Shown here: piece by piece, positions 39,101 through 54,100 of the stretch
Numbering within the stretch: position 1 is the stretch's first letter
How the letters are laid out: every line of letters starts with the position of its first letter
NCBI GenBank assembly: GCA_008921705.1
Contig: VFFE01007767.1
Coordinates: 1,316,278 to 1,380,277 of the forward strand
Length of the DNA stretch: 64,000 nucleotides
Origin: Burhinus oedicnemus
Lineage: Eukaryota > Chordata > Aves > Charadriiformes > Burhinidae
Direction of reading: 5' to 3'
The notes under the pieces: generated by a model
Told to the model about the DNA's origin: nothing
Database searches by the model: none
The model's input: only the letters and a program-made list of their open reading frames with translations
Program-made: the position numbers and the translations under genes

Positions 39101-42100
39101 AAACATACTGTTCTTTTAAAATTTGAGACATCTGTAAGTGCATGTTACAATACTAGTTGCCAAGAAATGATGCCTTTATTATTAAAAATATCACTTATAA
39201 TGCAAATAAGAGGAATTATGTGTTAAGGAGAAATCTAAGGGATGGAGCTTGTCTCTGCGCTGCCTATCACAAAATATTGAAATGACAGTTTCAGAGCTTC
39301 TCATCAACATGTTAGGATATAAAACAGTTGAAGACAGTCAAACAGGAGATAAACTGAAAACAGGACATAAAAGTAATTCTCAAAGTCAAACCAGTCAGCT
39401 TTTCTGCCTAAAAACTGATTTTTTTAAAAAAAAGTTTGAATACTGATACCTATTTTACATTACAAAACTAAAGCAGAAAAATACTTTTTTCCTGATTTCT
39501 TATTTTATAGTTCATTAAATATTTCTGCATAATTGCCTCTTCTTTATTAAGTGAGTAAATAATAAGAGTAGTTCAATAGGAAAAAGATTCAAGAACATAA
39601 TAATTTTAGCCAAGTTTGCAATTTCAAAGTAATTTATCTAAAATTTGCAGTCTGCATTAGAACGTGACTGAAAGACTTGCTCTTCTGTTTTCTGGCTTCT
39701 GCAGCTTTAAAAGAAACTAATATATTATGCTCGGTATTCTGCAAACCATTTGATTACTTGAATATTGTCATTTGAAATTAACTATGAATTACTTAAAAGG
39801 CCATTTAAAAATTACAGCATTGCCAGACATTTTAGCTGTACATTTTAGCACCAAAAGCTTCCTGTCTTTTATTACTTTTCTGTTTTTCAGATGTGAATAG
39901 CAGTGGATACCTTTATAGTAAGTAATGAAATAACACTGCCATTAATTGAAATTCTATTATTATTAATGTAATTTCAGGGCAATATTAATAAATTGATGAT
40001 TTAACTTGCCTCTGGATAAAAATTAGCTAATAAGTTACTACATCAGCTAAGTATTTGAGATTGTCTGGTGTGTTTAATCATTCAGAGCAATTTCTTCTAA
40101 CATAGGAGATAGCAAAAGCTCTGAAGAGATTTGGGCAAAATGTCTTCCCCCTCCCCCCCACGCAAAAATTTTCCAGGCATTTTAACACTTTTAAAATTGG
40201 CTTGAGATTCCCACAGAAGACCACAAACAAGAAGTTTGAAACAGTGACATCCACTTCAGAGAAAATGGAAGAGAACAAACATGCTACAGGGCTCTCACTG
40301 GCCAGTTATGAATCACCGACCATTTCTGTACTTATGCCCACGCGGTCCTCAAGGCCCTGAAATCACTGCCACACCTGCAGAGATACATCTCAAACAGCAG
40401 GTCTTCAGCACTGCTCGGAGTTTCAGTAACACTTTCCTTGCCCATTCGTATAAATACACAACCCCCTTTTTATTTAAGCTTAAAAGCTGTGCGTTAGAAA
40501 CACCTGAGTAGTTCATATGAGTAAACCACTGCAGTTCTAGTGCCTATTGCAGGAGATTCAGATCACAGTAACGATGAATGTTCTGAACATCTACAATAGA
40601 CACGCGGTAGTGTATTCCTCTGACCTTTTCAAATCAAATGGCAGACTCCAGAAGTCAGACAAAAAACATGTAATAAGCAAAATAGTATTTTTGCCTTGCT
40701 TGAATCCCTAAGAGTCTTTCTTAAAGTGTTTGCAAAATGTTGTTTCCTCTATGACCTTAGAAGTCTACCCAATTAATTCCCTTTCTTGGAAATGTTTGCT
40801 CTGAGCGTTAGCTGGTGACTTCCCTGCTGGACTGCATCGGTGTTTGAAGGGAACGCTGAGTGACAGAGGCTGTTCTAATAGCCGCACACCGTCTGCTTGC
40901 AACATCAATAGGCTCAGTCCAGTTCTACCTTCAAGAAATCAAATTCCTTTGAAACAAAAATAATGTGCGAGATTTAAAATAGCAGAAGAATAATTTGGGG
41001 ACTTTTTTTTTTTACATCTCTTTCACAGAAGTACTCAAAATGAAAGGGGAGGTTCTAGATGTGTTGAAGGTGATAGGAATTTTTGTCATTGGCCTTACTG
41101 GAGTTATGATTTCACATTAAATTTAGAGCATAATTGTTGTATACAGTTATATAAAACTACACAACTTTGTTTCAACTTAGCTATAAATCAAGTTCAATAG
41201 TAATTTTGCCATGAACTTACATGGGAACAAAATTAAGGCACTGTTTCTTTGAGGTTCTCACTCAACATATTAACTACAGTATGTGTGTACTATTACTAAT
41301 CTATTTATTCTTATGAAACATATTCCTAAAACTGCTCAAAACCACTGCACTAAATATCTGTATAATATCAGCTCCTGTATAGCTGAATACATGTAACATT
41401 GTTAAATTTTACATTACTATTCCAAGCATTAAAGTTGCAACGTGAAGTAGTTCCATCAAAATAATCCGACTTCTTCATTTCTATCATTATTTTAGTGCTA
41501 CCATCAGGGCTTTTCAATGACGCTAGGTATCGTTTGTAAGACGCTGAAGGGTTAAAACACCTGCTTTAAAAACACTAGAGTTGTGCTACTTAAACAAGAG
41601 CAAAAATAGACCACAAGAAAAGAACAGAGACCATTCAAGACATGATCTTGAAGGCCCGGTACAGCAAAAGAGAGCTAATGCCGACTACTGTAACTGCAGC
41701 TGGCATTTGGGACATGGTAGTTGCCTAATGCTGGAAGAAGAATTGTAAGTGTTTGGTCATACCTTGGGACAAAGTGGAAAAAATTCCCACAGAGTTTTTC
41801 ATGCAGTGAGAACTGCAGGACTGACACCTACTGCATGTCTCTTACTCCTTAGTGCAGTTGTGTGGAAGACTCAGAGAGGCAGGTATGGTACAACTAATGC
41901 TTAGGAGAAAAACAAATGATCTGAATGGAATTTGGGGACAACACAAAATGAAGTCTTTTAAGCAAATTGCTGAATGATCTTGTGCTAATTCAGAAGGAAT
42001 GTGCTTGGAAAAATTAAGAAAACAAGTGTCATGGGTTCCTAGACTTCACCCAAATTTGGAAATCTAAGAAGTCTTAGACGATGGAGACTACGTTCCACCT

Positions 42101-45100
42101 TCATCCGTAGAACCTGTAGACAAACCTCTCCTAGAGTGCCATAAGGCTATTTCACTGAAAACTCAGAGAAATGTTGATTTTGAGAACATTAAATTTTTCA
42201 AATGAACTGAAGCTGGAGATGCAGAAAAACAAAGTGATCAACTTCCTTTTAGAGCAAAGTTTCAGCCTCGAATTTAAGGAAGATTGTCTCTCATTATAGC
42301 TACATGTACATCTAAGTCTGTCAGTTGTTTGCTCGTTTATGTGAGCTTTACGTACCCAGAGGTTCTCACATTTCAAGGTTTGGTTCATCCTTACATTCAC
42401 TTTAGAAGTGGTGCCACATCACATCATTCCATTAACTGACACTGAGTATCCATAAATCTCAACATTAAAGAGCAAGAGATAGAAGATGAAGAAGCAGGAG
42501 GGAAGAGAAGAAAGTCCTGATGTTTTCCTACCACAGGGCAGGCCCTGAAGAAATGAAGAAGAGACGAGAAAAAAGGAAAAGGAGGAGGTAGAGGATTGGC
42601 TCACTTACCTCTGAAATCTCAACACCATTGCAAACCAATATTCAAAGGTCTGCAGAAAATAGAGGAAAGATAAAGGAGGGAATAAGGTAGAACTCAAGAG
42701 GGGAGAATATGACAGAAAACAAAGAAAAGGGGCAGAACAGTGCTGGTTATGTCTGTCCTGAGACTAGCTAGCAGGTTAGATAACTGAAAAAGAAACAGAA
42801 ATGCACCATACCTTTTCTTTGTCACTGGCTTCTCGAGCCACAGTAGAGCCCTGAAACAGAAAAAATGGATCTAAAAATGTGCATATGCCAGAAACTAATT
42901 TGAAAACGTTACGATAACAGGTCAAAAAAGCGGATGAACCGCATCCTTCTGAACTTGAGAGCTGTTTTAAAGAAAGGTGATCCAGTAGGTAGAATGCCCA
43001 GGGCCGCTGAACTGCTGCAATCACTTGAAGATGATGTATCATGAGAGAAGAAAGATGGATTAAATCCTCAAATGCTTTACATCTATTGTCCTCCTGACTG
43101 CTGGCGCTTCTTCCTCACGTCTCTTCCTGATTTTGAGACTATCATCCTGGAAGTTCAGTTTGCTTGGCAGACTTCTCATCTTTTTGTGCCAGTTTAGCTG
43201 TATGGTTATGGAATACCCTATTCTATATAACTATCTGGACGTATGTAATACACATTTGAAAAGGATGTCACACAATATAAATACATAAAAATACTTAAAA
43301 GATCACAAGGTACAAACAAGAATAAAGCACCTCACAGCAACACGAAGTCAAAAGAAGAGATGAAACCAACTGTGGAATCACAAGATTTACAGTGCTTGCC
43401 AAAGACATTTAGGATATTTATTTATTAGCTTAAAACTAGTAGGCAATATGGTGCTTTCTGAATAAGCTAGAGGTGACAAAAAAAACCGGCTGTATGTACT
43501 TCCTTGCAAATTTCTTGGAGCAGGACCACACCTTTAAGTACCCAGTGTTTGTTTATCACATAATAGCACTGCAAGAAATAATAGCTATAAAACATGATAA
43601 CTGGACATTGAAAGATGGGTAAATTAGCCCTATTGTTTGTCAGAAGGTAGGCACTGTGTAAAGAAATGCTGGAGTGGAGTCATACTAATTTAAAGAACGT
43701 GAGGATTCCCAACCACATCTTTTCATACCACGTTTTATTCTGTTTGCAGAGAGAAAGCTAGAAAACTTAGAAAGGATGGAGATAAAAGATAAATGGGACA
43801 GTACGCCTTAGTTATTATGTATGGCCCAGCAAACAGGGATTTCATTGCATTATATCGTTAACTGTTAATAAAACCTGGTAAAAGTCTGACATTTTAGTTT
43901 ACTGATGATACACCTTTTATGTTGTATTCTGTGCTCCAACAGACTGCTCCAACAGACTATTGGGGCCAGCTCAAAACCAAACTGGAGGAAAAAGAGCGGA
44001 TTTACAATAGTAAAAATTAGGGAGATTGCCAAATTTGACATTGAAGTTATTTTAATAAAATGCCTCAGTGGCCAGGAAAATTCCTTCGAAATCCTATGCT
44101 GATCTGTGGTCTCTTTTTCTTAGTATCTACACAGATAAAGATTTGTCCTACAAGTGAGCTCTAAGCTGGTGTCAAAAATATTCACACTAGAAAAAGGACT
44201 CAGAACCTACAACTGCAAATGTTGTAGCAATAAAAATCACGAAAAACTGATTTATAACATATGCAGTGTCACTATAAATCTGCTCAGTGAAGGAGTCTGT
44301 TTTGAAGAATAATATGATATTGATGTTAAATTTAAATTGCAAGAGAAGTTTATCTTTAAAGCAGTTCCGTCCAGCTGGACAAACTGAATAGAGTACAGAA
44401 GAATTCACAGAGGTAAATAACAGCAAGAGCTGTTGACACCAATGCTAAGAACATACTGTATATCATTTATGTTTCTTTCTGTTGTGCTTTCTTCACTTTT
44501 TTAATGCATCTGGACGTTATGATGCTCTAAAACACATACAGTTCTCTCAAAATAAAATAAAATAAATAAATAAAAATCTTTCTCAGGTAAGCTCTGCTGT
44601 CAATAATACTAAATACCAAAAAGTCAATTGTTGACAATCTGGAAATCAGTATAAATCATGTTCAGTCAACTACCAAACCAACTGCTAGGTAGATACTTGA
44701 CAGTAGGAATGGATGGTGCAGTACATAGCAATACAAATCTCTTAATATAGAATGCTAAATAAACATCTTGAAACAAGTTTTCAGATGCACGTAGTGATTC
44801 AACATATAAAAATTAAATGTATTAGAAAGAAGTATGTTTCTAAGGGGAGACTTTATGGAGGAAATTAAAATACAAACCCTTAGGTAGAAAGACTAAGTAT
44901 ATATTGGGCATTCATTGTAAGCACTGTATATTAACTACTGGCAAAATTACAATGAGCAGATAAACCTTCTGAAATAAAACTAAAACACACTTTATGATAA
45001 AAGCAACGGATATTTTGTTACGAACCTTCTCTTTTTTACTTGAATTATTTTAAAAATATAGAATGAAATATGGACCTTTTGTAGTAGTGATATACTTTGT

Positions 45101-48100
45101 TAGTAGCATTTTATTGGTTTAAATGATGATGATATTTAGTTATTTGATGAAAACCCACTGCAGAATCAGCCGTGGCTTTCCATAATGTTGATTAAAACCT
45201 ACAGGAAGCAGAATTATTACTGTATTTGCGTGAAGGGTTTTACCTTTAACCATTAGTTACCTTTAATGAACATACACGGTTAAATTGCTCCATTTAAAAA
45301 TGCACAACACAAGTAAATGTTTACAATTTCTATAAAACCATCCTTCAGTTTTGCTAAACCTAGATGCAGAAGTAAACCAGTTAATGCTGGCTCTTACATA
45401 ATACATTTTAAAAATTAATTAAAATTCTGAGCAATATTCAAGCACAAGGATAATCTAACATTTATAGCAAAGACTTTCAGCTACTTTGTCAGTTATTTCA
45501 TCAGCAGTTATTTCTCACCTTTAAATCATATTTTCTATAAACAGATAAACGATGGCTGAACACATTTCTTGTAACAATCATATATACTTCAACTCCATCA
45601 ACTGTAAGCCGGTACATGCCCAAAAACTGGGGAAGAAGTGTATTTCCATGACATTCCACAATAAACTGCAGGAGCAAAAGAAAAAACAGACATGAGGATG
45701 GATCTATATTATATAAATACATACATTTATATATTTTTGAAGACAAACCACCCAGATACAACACATCTATTTGCTGAATATGTATTTATGTGGAGACAAA
45801 CCTTCCAAAAATCATGCCAAAGCAAATCCCTTCATCAGGAGGTTATCCTGCTTTTAGGTCAGTGTTTAAAAAAGAAAATCTTGAACTGCTTAACTTATAA
45901 CTCTTGACTTCGCTAGATGATCTTGTAGAAAGAGCAGGCTCTATTTGACAGACCTTTCCACTTTTATGGTCCAAAAAGCACACCTAATGCAGATAATGTA
46001 TTTGATACTGATGTCAGAAAACAGAAATATTTTTTCAAACATCATACTGCTGTACTCTGTTGTCCTAGATTGTATTTAATTTGTATATTCCTCCGTTCTC
46101 AATATTTTTTTAATATGATGAACATTTATGTGCTGTCACCAGCAAGGGGTATTATTTATCACCAACTTTCTGCTAGTTCCCACATGATGGCTGCATTTCA
46201 GGGTCAATAGACTTGAGCAGTGAAGTGCAAGATCCCTGTATTTTTTTATTTACAAATCATTTCCTTAAGGTCACCATATTCAATTACAAATGGGCTATTA
46301 ACCTTGAAAAGATTTGCCATGTGCACCCAAAACCTGACTTTTTTTAAATCACTTGCCTTACAACTAATAGTTTGAAGTCCTATCAGAAAGACTACTGCAG
46401 GAAGCAGAAAAAGTAGAGACTACATTGATGACAAGAACTACTGAAGAATGAATATTTATTCCCACAATAAAGATGCCCATACTGTATTAATCCTAAAACC
46501 AACTCAAACACATCCACTCATATTTTGTGAAACCAAGGAAAAGTTAAGCCACGATGATGCAAACCAGGAAAGGACTCAACAGCTTTCCTCCTTCTGTTAT
46601 AACCAAGTCTCAAACAGAAGAATTTGGAGGAAAATTGAAAATTCAAGCCTCAAATAGGAAACATGAAAACTAACCAACAGTCAGCTTTTAAAACAGAACA
46701 GCTTTTAAATATTTGTTAAATACTGAAGCTGATGTTTCTTTTGTGCCAGAGTGACCTGGTTATTAGAAACACGTTATTCTAAAATACAGGAGACTTTAGA
46801 ACAAGTGAACTGAATAAGCCATTTGAATTGTTTAACAAAAGTAGTTAGTATTTGGTAACAAATAATATAACTAAGCTCTTAGAACTCTGGAGATTTTCCA
46901 ATTTTGGGCTCCGCTGTTAATTTTAAGGAATTTGTCTCACTAACTTAGTAGTGGAATCTGCACATTTCACATACAGACTTTTTCCTTTTTTAAATGCCAA
47001 AATAAAAATAGAAAGATCTAAAGAGTCCTGAAAACAATCCTGTCCAGCAAGAAACAAAGGAAATGTACAAAGATTGAAACCGTGGACTGTGAATTGAACA
47101 TAATTTTGACCAGCAACCCCGACACACAAACTCTGCTGAATCTTGTTGGCATGGTTTGGGCTGTTAACATCCCTTTCTGTCTGCCCTGCAGCTGTACTGG
47201 AGGTTACAAGCCCCGAAGCAGAGAACGCGTCGTCATGCCACAGTTGTGCCACTTCACAGTGTAGCATTTTTAAGCTCAAACTGCCTATGAATGGGCAAAA
47301 CACCTTAAGCTGATGCAGAGGCTCAGTGAACGCAAATCAGAACTGTAGGAAGGAAAGATGTTTGTATGCTCCAAAATACAAAGAAGCTTGACAGTAAGAG
47401 GCCACAAAAGCAATGGCAGCGCTGAGCAGCACACAAAGATTGATCATTTTGCATCTGAGAAGCACTTCTGGTTTTAACAGATGCAGAAGTTGTAAGATCG
47501 AGTTCTTGAATGTAAGGATTTTCAATCACAGGGCTGTTACCAATCTCACAAAGCAGTTATAACATGTTACAGGATACATAGCTCATCGTGACCATCAGTA
47601 ATTTCTCTTAAAGATCTGATCACAAAGTGAAATTAGAACTATTAATGCTGAGGTTACAGAAAACTTGCTTAAAATACTAATCCCTATTATTCAAACTACA
47701 TTGATTATTTTGTTATAAACATCAAGTACTTGGCATATATCCTAAAGGTAAGTATTTTTCTAATGCTTTAGAAGGTGGGAAGGGTTGTTCTCACAAAAAC
47801 ATTTACTGAGTGATCCCTTCTCTAAGTGAGATGATTAGTTTCTGCAATGATGATAAAAATGAATCCAGTTTCCAATAAACAGTTTAGTGCCACAGAATTT
47901 CAGGCCATTCAACTGTTATATGGATCCATCCATTCCTAATCTTATGGCTCTTAACTACAGTATTTGAATTCTGTATGAAATAGTATTATTCCAGTTTTCT
48001 GTATGGAGACCTGAGATGCTGAAGCTTTGTCTGAAATCACACAGAGTGCGTGCCACAGGAAGGAAGAGCAGCTAGGCATCTTGAGTCCCAGACTAGTAAT

Positions 48101-51100
48101 CCCCTGCCCCTCCTCTCAGCTGCTCGGGCATAGTCTTGACACTTAAACCATCTCTTCAACCCTAGCTACTCCTAACTCTCCAATTTTAACCTGGTCCTGA
48201 GAGCCCTCATCTGTAAAACAGCAACGTCATTAACACAGAACATGTGCAACATTCCCACTGTAATAATATAAAATAAATCATTTTGGTTAGCAGTATGCAA
48301 CCCCCTCCCAAACTGTTCTGTATTACGTGACAAGGCAAAAAAAGGCAATTAATGAGAGCTGCTTAAGTCCTATTTGTAAGTCAGGCTTAGCCATTCGCTA
48401 AGGCTGTTTCATCTTAATATTTGGCAAACAAGCCTTCCAAAAGGGCAGTGTTACTTGCATGCAACCCCGGACATGAAAAGCTCTGCTAGTACCCCTCTTC
48501 ACTTGATAAAAAGGGACTTGGCTGCGCTCTTGCAGGCTTCTAAGAGACCTTCTCAAAGCAGACCATGTACTGCAACAGTTGTTTCCCTACTTGCTGCTGA
48601 CTGTGGCCACTTGTGCCATTGCAATTTAAAGAAAAGCCCCTAAAATGATTTCAGTGTTTCCCGTATCTTATCCTGATGGGGAGACAAAGGAAAGAGGGAG
48701 CAATGCCACTCGCTTTCAGCATCTACAAGGTTGGTCTAGAACTTCCTACCTTTGAAACTATCAATCCCCCATATCTGCATCAGAGAGGAGGCAAAACGTG
48801 TCATCTGTTTGGGTGGGAGTCCAGCAGGACTTGCACTGGTGACTGTGGTTGGCAGATTTTCAATTTGTCCATCTTGATATAAATGAAGTAGCAATTTAGT
48901 CACCTCAAGGTGCTTTTTAGGAATGATTTCCTGAAGTTTCCCACTCACAGCTGGAATAAAAGTGAGCCTAGAAAATAAGCCGATACATGCTTAACAGGAC
49001 TGCTAAATTTCAGTGAAAGAAAAGACCTTCACTCCTTTATGTTAACTCTTTCTAAAAAGAACATTAAAACAATTCTATCACGCAGCCTTGATAAATAAAA
49101 CTGTAATACTTAGCTAACACATTTACAAGTCCTTATATGCAGTAACAAAATCCATCTTTTTAAAAAAAGAGTGTTATAATAAACACCCCATCATTTTTTG
49201 GTAATTCAGACAATTTTCATTTTTCTGCACAGCATGAAGACAATATTACCATTAACAAAATAAAGTATCATCAGGATGTTGACACATTTTATCAGCTGTG
49301 CAGCACAGTTTTCAAATATATAATTTTCTGAGCTCTCTTGAACCCCATGCTTAAAGCTGAAAATTACTAAGAAATTCTTTATGACCCTATATTCTCATTA
49401 ACTTTTTGTATAAATACAGCTTCAACATTCCTTAATAAGAACAGAACTTTTCCTATCTCATTTTACATGAAAAATAAGATCCTTCGCTTCTTGCTTCCCC
49501 ATAGTAATGTTGGTAAGATATCAGGATGACTAAAAGGTAACATAGTGCATATAATTTATTGGCAAAGAAGTGATGCCATTTTTGGCTCTTTTTGGAAAAA
49601 ACACAGGCTAAAATTTCCATTTCTGCTATTTCTCCTCCTCCCCTTGGAGTTAATCTGTGGAATGACTTGACATCAGTGAAGACTAAATCCTGAATTATAT
49701 CTATCTCGGTTCTACATGAAAACTCAACATTCCTATTTCTCACAGGTAGTCCTATTTTGCAAACATTAATTCAGAAATCCACAACATGCTTATTTTCTGT
49801 TACCCCTTTATATGTTACTTTCATGATTTTCTACATCATGATTAAGACAATCATGCTTGAATTATCAAATGCTTGTGTGACAAGCCTATATGTTCATTAG
49901 GATACGTTCATTAAAGAAACTGAATAGCAAGTGATATAATTATTCAAAAACATTTTGGGCATTGTGAGGGATAGGAAGTTGGTACTCCTTTTTCAGGCTC
50001 AACTTTCTCTTTCAAATCTTCTTGCCTGCGATCAGAAGTATCCCCCACCACTGTGTTGTGTGCTGACATGTGGAATCACTCCCCAAAAAGGAGGTTCAGA
50101 AGCTGGTCCAGAGTTATGTCATGTTTCAGAATATTCTGATGATTGCCATTTTCTTGAACCCTAATAATTTCACAAAAAATTATCTATTGGGTACTTACGT
50201 GACACATCGAAACAATTAATTAGCTGAACTACAGCACACAACAGAAAGTTATGGATTGTCAAGGTATATAAAGCTGTTTTCTTTTAGGAAGTCATGTAAG
50301 AAAGTAATTTCATTTAAATAAGTGTTCAATAAATATACAAGTTTTCAGATACAAGCTCTGTGATTCACAGCCTTACATTTCATGTTGCTTCAGACTTGGG
50401 CCAGTGTTAGTTTTACTTCCAAGTGCAATGGAACCTAAATGTCACCATCACATGTGATTATCTAGGCTGCAGATTTGCTACCAGGAACATTACACTTGGC
50501 ACTGCTACAACCAAATGAGTTGCTGGGCACGCTGATTTCTTCTCAAAGTGCTGTGCACAGCATCAATAGCTTATATACATAAAATACAATAAATATACAG
50601 AAAATAGCTGTTGATGAAACCCAGGCCTCAACAGGGCCAGTGCAGCCAAGTCCACTCTGCCATTTTGTGTAATTAGATATTTACCTATGGAATTTTACAT
50701 CTTTTAGGGAAGATTTTCATTGCGTTTTTTGGTAACAGTTTCAGCCCATGGCAGTATGGCCCCTTTTGCATATCGCCCTTTCGCAATTCCATCTAATGCT
50801 CATGCTAATGAGTTTCCCATTTTCAGGGTCACCTCTCCATGGATGCAGGTGGAATGTAGACTGTTTGGCTGAGAACACATACATTCTCGTCTCTACTTTT
50901 TCTGCTCCTCCTGGTTTCTCGTATCAAAGCTGCTTTACAGGTCAGTTATCTTAGTACAGGGCAGAGGCCACCTTCTGCACAGCCTCTTCATTCCCACAAG
51001 GAACTGGCTGAAGGGCTTTTCTCAACTGCGTTTCTTCACAAACCCCCCATAAATCTTCACCTTTTACTACATTAGGACATACAGAGAGTCAGGGTCACCG

Positions 51101-54100
51101 TTACATGGTATACATCCTTCTTAATGCACATTTGTGTTTAAATAATAGTACACTATATTGCCTTGATTTGCCTTTTTACCTACCCTTTTTCTTCTTTTTG
51201 TGATACATACAGATGCAACTCATGAAGAAACAGGGGGGAAGTGGGGGGAAGCAAGCCATTGATAACCCGTGCAAGTAATGACACAACCTTGAATGTAGCT
51301 CTGCTTAGCAACCTACTGGTGTCATGTCAGCCCATCTCAGTGCAAATTCCTAGACACCTAATCCCTACTTTTTCTGTGGTATTTTCCAGCCTATGTCGTC
51401 ACCATTTCTGTGACAAAATTCCTTTTAGCCTACCGTACCATTTTTCCATCTATTTAAGATTTTAACATTTCCTCCTACCTTCTGCTCAATAATCTTGTGC
51501 TATTCCTTGATTCCTGTGCAGCCCTTAGCCCTGCTCTTGGTGCAATTTCCGCTTTTTTCACCGTATTGTCTGGGGTTTTTTTCCCCCTTTCATTTGTCTC
51601 TGTTTCTTTCATATTTTTTTCCTCTCCAGAAACGAAGGTCATATTTTTCTTCCTGCTTTTGTTTTCTCCTTTATGCTGTTGTCTCCCTTTTTTAGTTCAT
51701 TCTATTCTTTCCTTTTTTCCTATTCACATCCCCATCACTCTGCTGTTTGCTGCCTCCGGTAAATGGGCAGTCTCTCTCCTTTACCACTATTCACTATTTC
51801 TGCCGGTTGCCAGGGAGACAAACAGGCAGTGCAATAGGTGTCAGTTCTACATACAATTACCTGTGGAGGGAAGAGAATGTGCAGTCAACAGGGACAGCCA
51901 CCTATAGAAAATCTAAAGGGTACCTACACTCATGAATATTTTTACACTGGAAGGCTTGTACACTAACAATTCCCTCTTGTTCACCTGCTTTGAGATGGCT
52001 TCTCAATTTCTTTTCTTTACTGAAGTCATCTGGGTGTCAGCACTGAGGAATAATAAATCCCTTTTGAAGTCCGTTTTAATGAAAAAGAAAAAGGTGTGCT
52101 AAAGGTGGTGTTTTTTTCTGAGACATTCAAGTTGCTTTCATTTTATTTTTAAAGATTTCCATCCTGCCTGTCATCTATTCTCAAAGAACATAGGATTCCA
52201 CTTTTACACCAGTTTACACCAATTTAATCTTTAAAGCAAGTTTAGCTTGCTAGAAAGGACAGGGTGCCTTGATTCAGACATTTCAGAAACTAGAACATGT
52301 GCCTACAGAATTTTACTCAACTGTTACTGATTTCTGCCCTTGAAAATCATATTTGTAGTTTATAAAATATCTACACATATACTAGTGTCTACATTAGTAT
52401 ATTCTCTATTTTGCATAAATTACCCAAGAAGTTTTATGGACAAGAAAATACATCCAAAATAAACACACAAGCATAGCTTGAATATATGCCGAAATGAAAA
52501 GTTTTCCTTTAGAAGGAAGCAGGGTATTACCTGTTCCTTAAACACATGGTGAAATCCTGGCAAGGCACTTAACACAGATGACTCTGCTGAGCTCTCCTTT
52601 AAGAATGCCAAAGGGAGCGGTAGGTTTAACTCCAGTTTACTGGTCCGTGCTCTTGGGGTCAGGAACACAGGTTTAAAACAAAACAGCACTAGATTTGGAG
52701 GTATTTCAAATGAATATTTGATTTTGTCCTCAAATACTATTTAAGTATTTGACATGAATGTGCTCGATTAACTTACACAATTTTAAACAAACTATGTCTG
52801 AGACTAAGTAAGCCCATACAGCAAAGACTTTCCTAATATTTCAAAGTCTGACCCATTTGAGCATAATGATGGGTCTAGTGCATTTGACAAGTAAACGATG
52901 TTCGGCTGAAGTAACACTACGTAAGAGTAGCGAGAAGAGTTCGACTAACTGATGGTATAACGGTAATACAAGCAAGCCCAAAACAACTGCAAATTATCAT
53001 TAAAGTGTGACTAAAAAGCAGCATTTTACGCTGTGTATGAGAAAATATTACAGTAGTTAAAAACTGGTTGGCATGAAAATTCACAGAATAAGAACCTAAT
53101 ATGTCTCATATATTTGTATTTAACATAACACTTAGAAACCTAGCTGGTTCATGCTCTAGGCCATTTTGTCCTTAAATGTAAGTAGAAAGCTGGTCCGTGC
53201 ATGATGGACTCTATAATCTAGTCATAAATAACAAGATGCTTTGCAGCTTTAAGCATGGAGAAAGACATTATTCCCCCCATTTGTGTAGAAGTGGTGGGCT
53301 TAGTGGTTTTTTTTGTTTTGTTTTTTTTTTAAACTTTGCAAGAGAAAATAATGATCTCTAGTGTTCCTACTCAGTACTAAAAGCGTCAGACTCATCTGAT
53401 AAGTTGACAGAAAGCGTCAGTGTTTAGACTGATAGACTGAAGCGTTCACCATCTGTCTGAGGTTGTAGGCCTGACTGCCACTAAAAAAAAAAAAAGGCAT
53501 CACATAAGACAGGGTAAACGAATGAATTCAACTCATGATTTTGTTCAGCAACTATAATTTACAATTGTCAGGACTATTATTTACAATTCAACAGTTTTAA
53601 TTTGGAATTGCTATCTGTACTTATATGCTGTTTCTATAGTAACTTATCCTGACACTCCTTCAAGCCTGCTTCACTTGTAGTTATTTACACATTTCTACTA
53701 TGTAGCCTTAGGCTTGGAATTTGATATTTTTGGTTTTACTCTTGACAATTTTTTTTTTATTTTAAATAGTGGTAATAATACAGTAAATTGGGATGCATCT
53801 AACTTGGTTACATCTGAAAAATGCCACGTGATATTGCAATAGAACTCTACCCAGAAAGGAGAAAGCTAGTAACTTGGCCAGACTTATTTTATTTTCACTC
53901 CTAACAAGTTACTAGCCATTTTGTTTCCTGAAAATAACCCAGTTTCTCTAAGGTGTACAGTCATGTCCATTATAACTTTGGTTAATCAAAACCCAGGCAA
54001 CTAGACCTGGTATTTTTAGACTTCGAAGTGTTTACACAGTCTATGCATAATCCCTGCTCCTTTTGTAAATACTTAAGCATACAGTCTGTGTAACTATAAC

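Noticed and set aside
46923..47303. 126-codon minus-strand open frame inside PIP4K2A intron 4
   Set aside because: Same strand as the host gene but not joined in frame to its exons; no protein similarity recognised. Treated as chance.
48736..48948. 70-codon minus-strand frame starting [16 protein letters not shown], looking protein-like
   Set aside because: The composition is plausible but there is no match to a PIP4K2A exon or another family I know, and it would not fit between exons 4 and 5, which are contiguous in the human protein.
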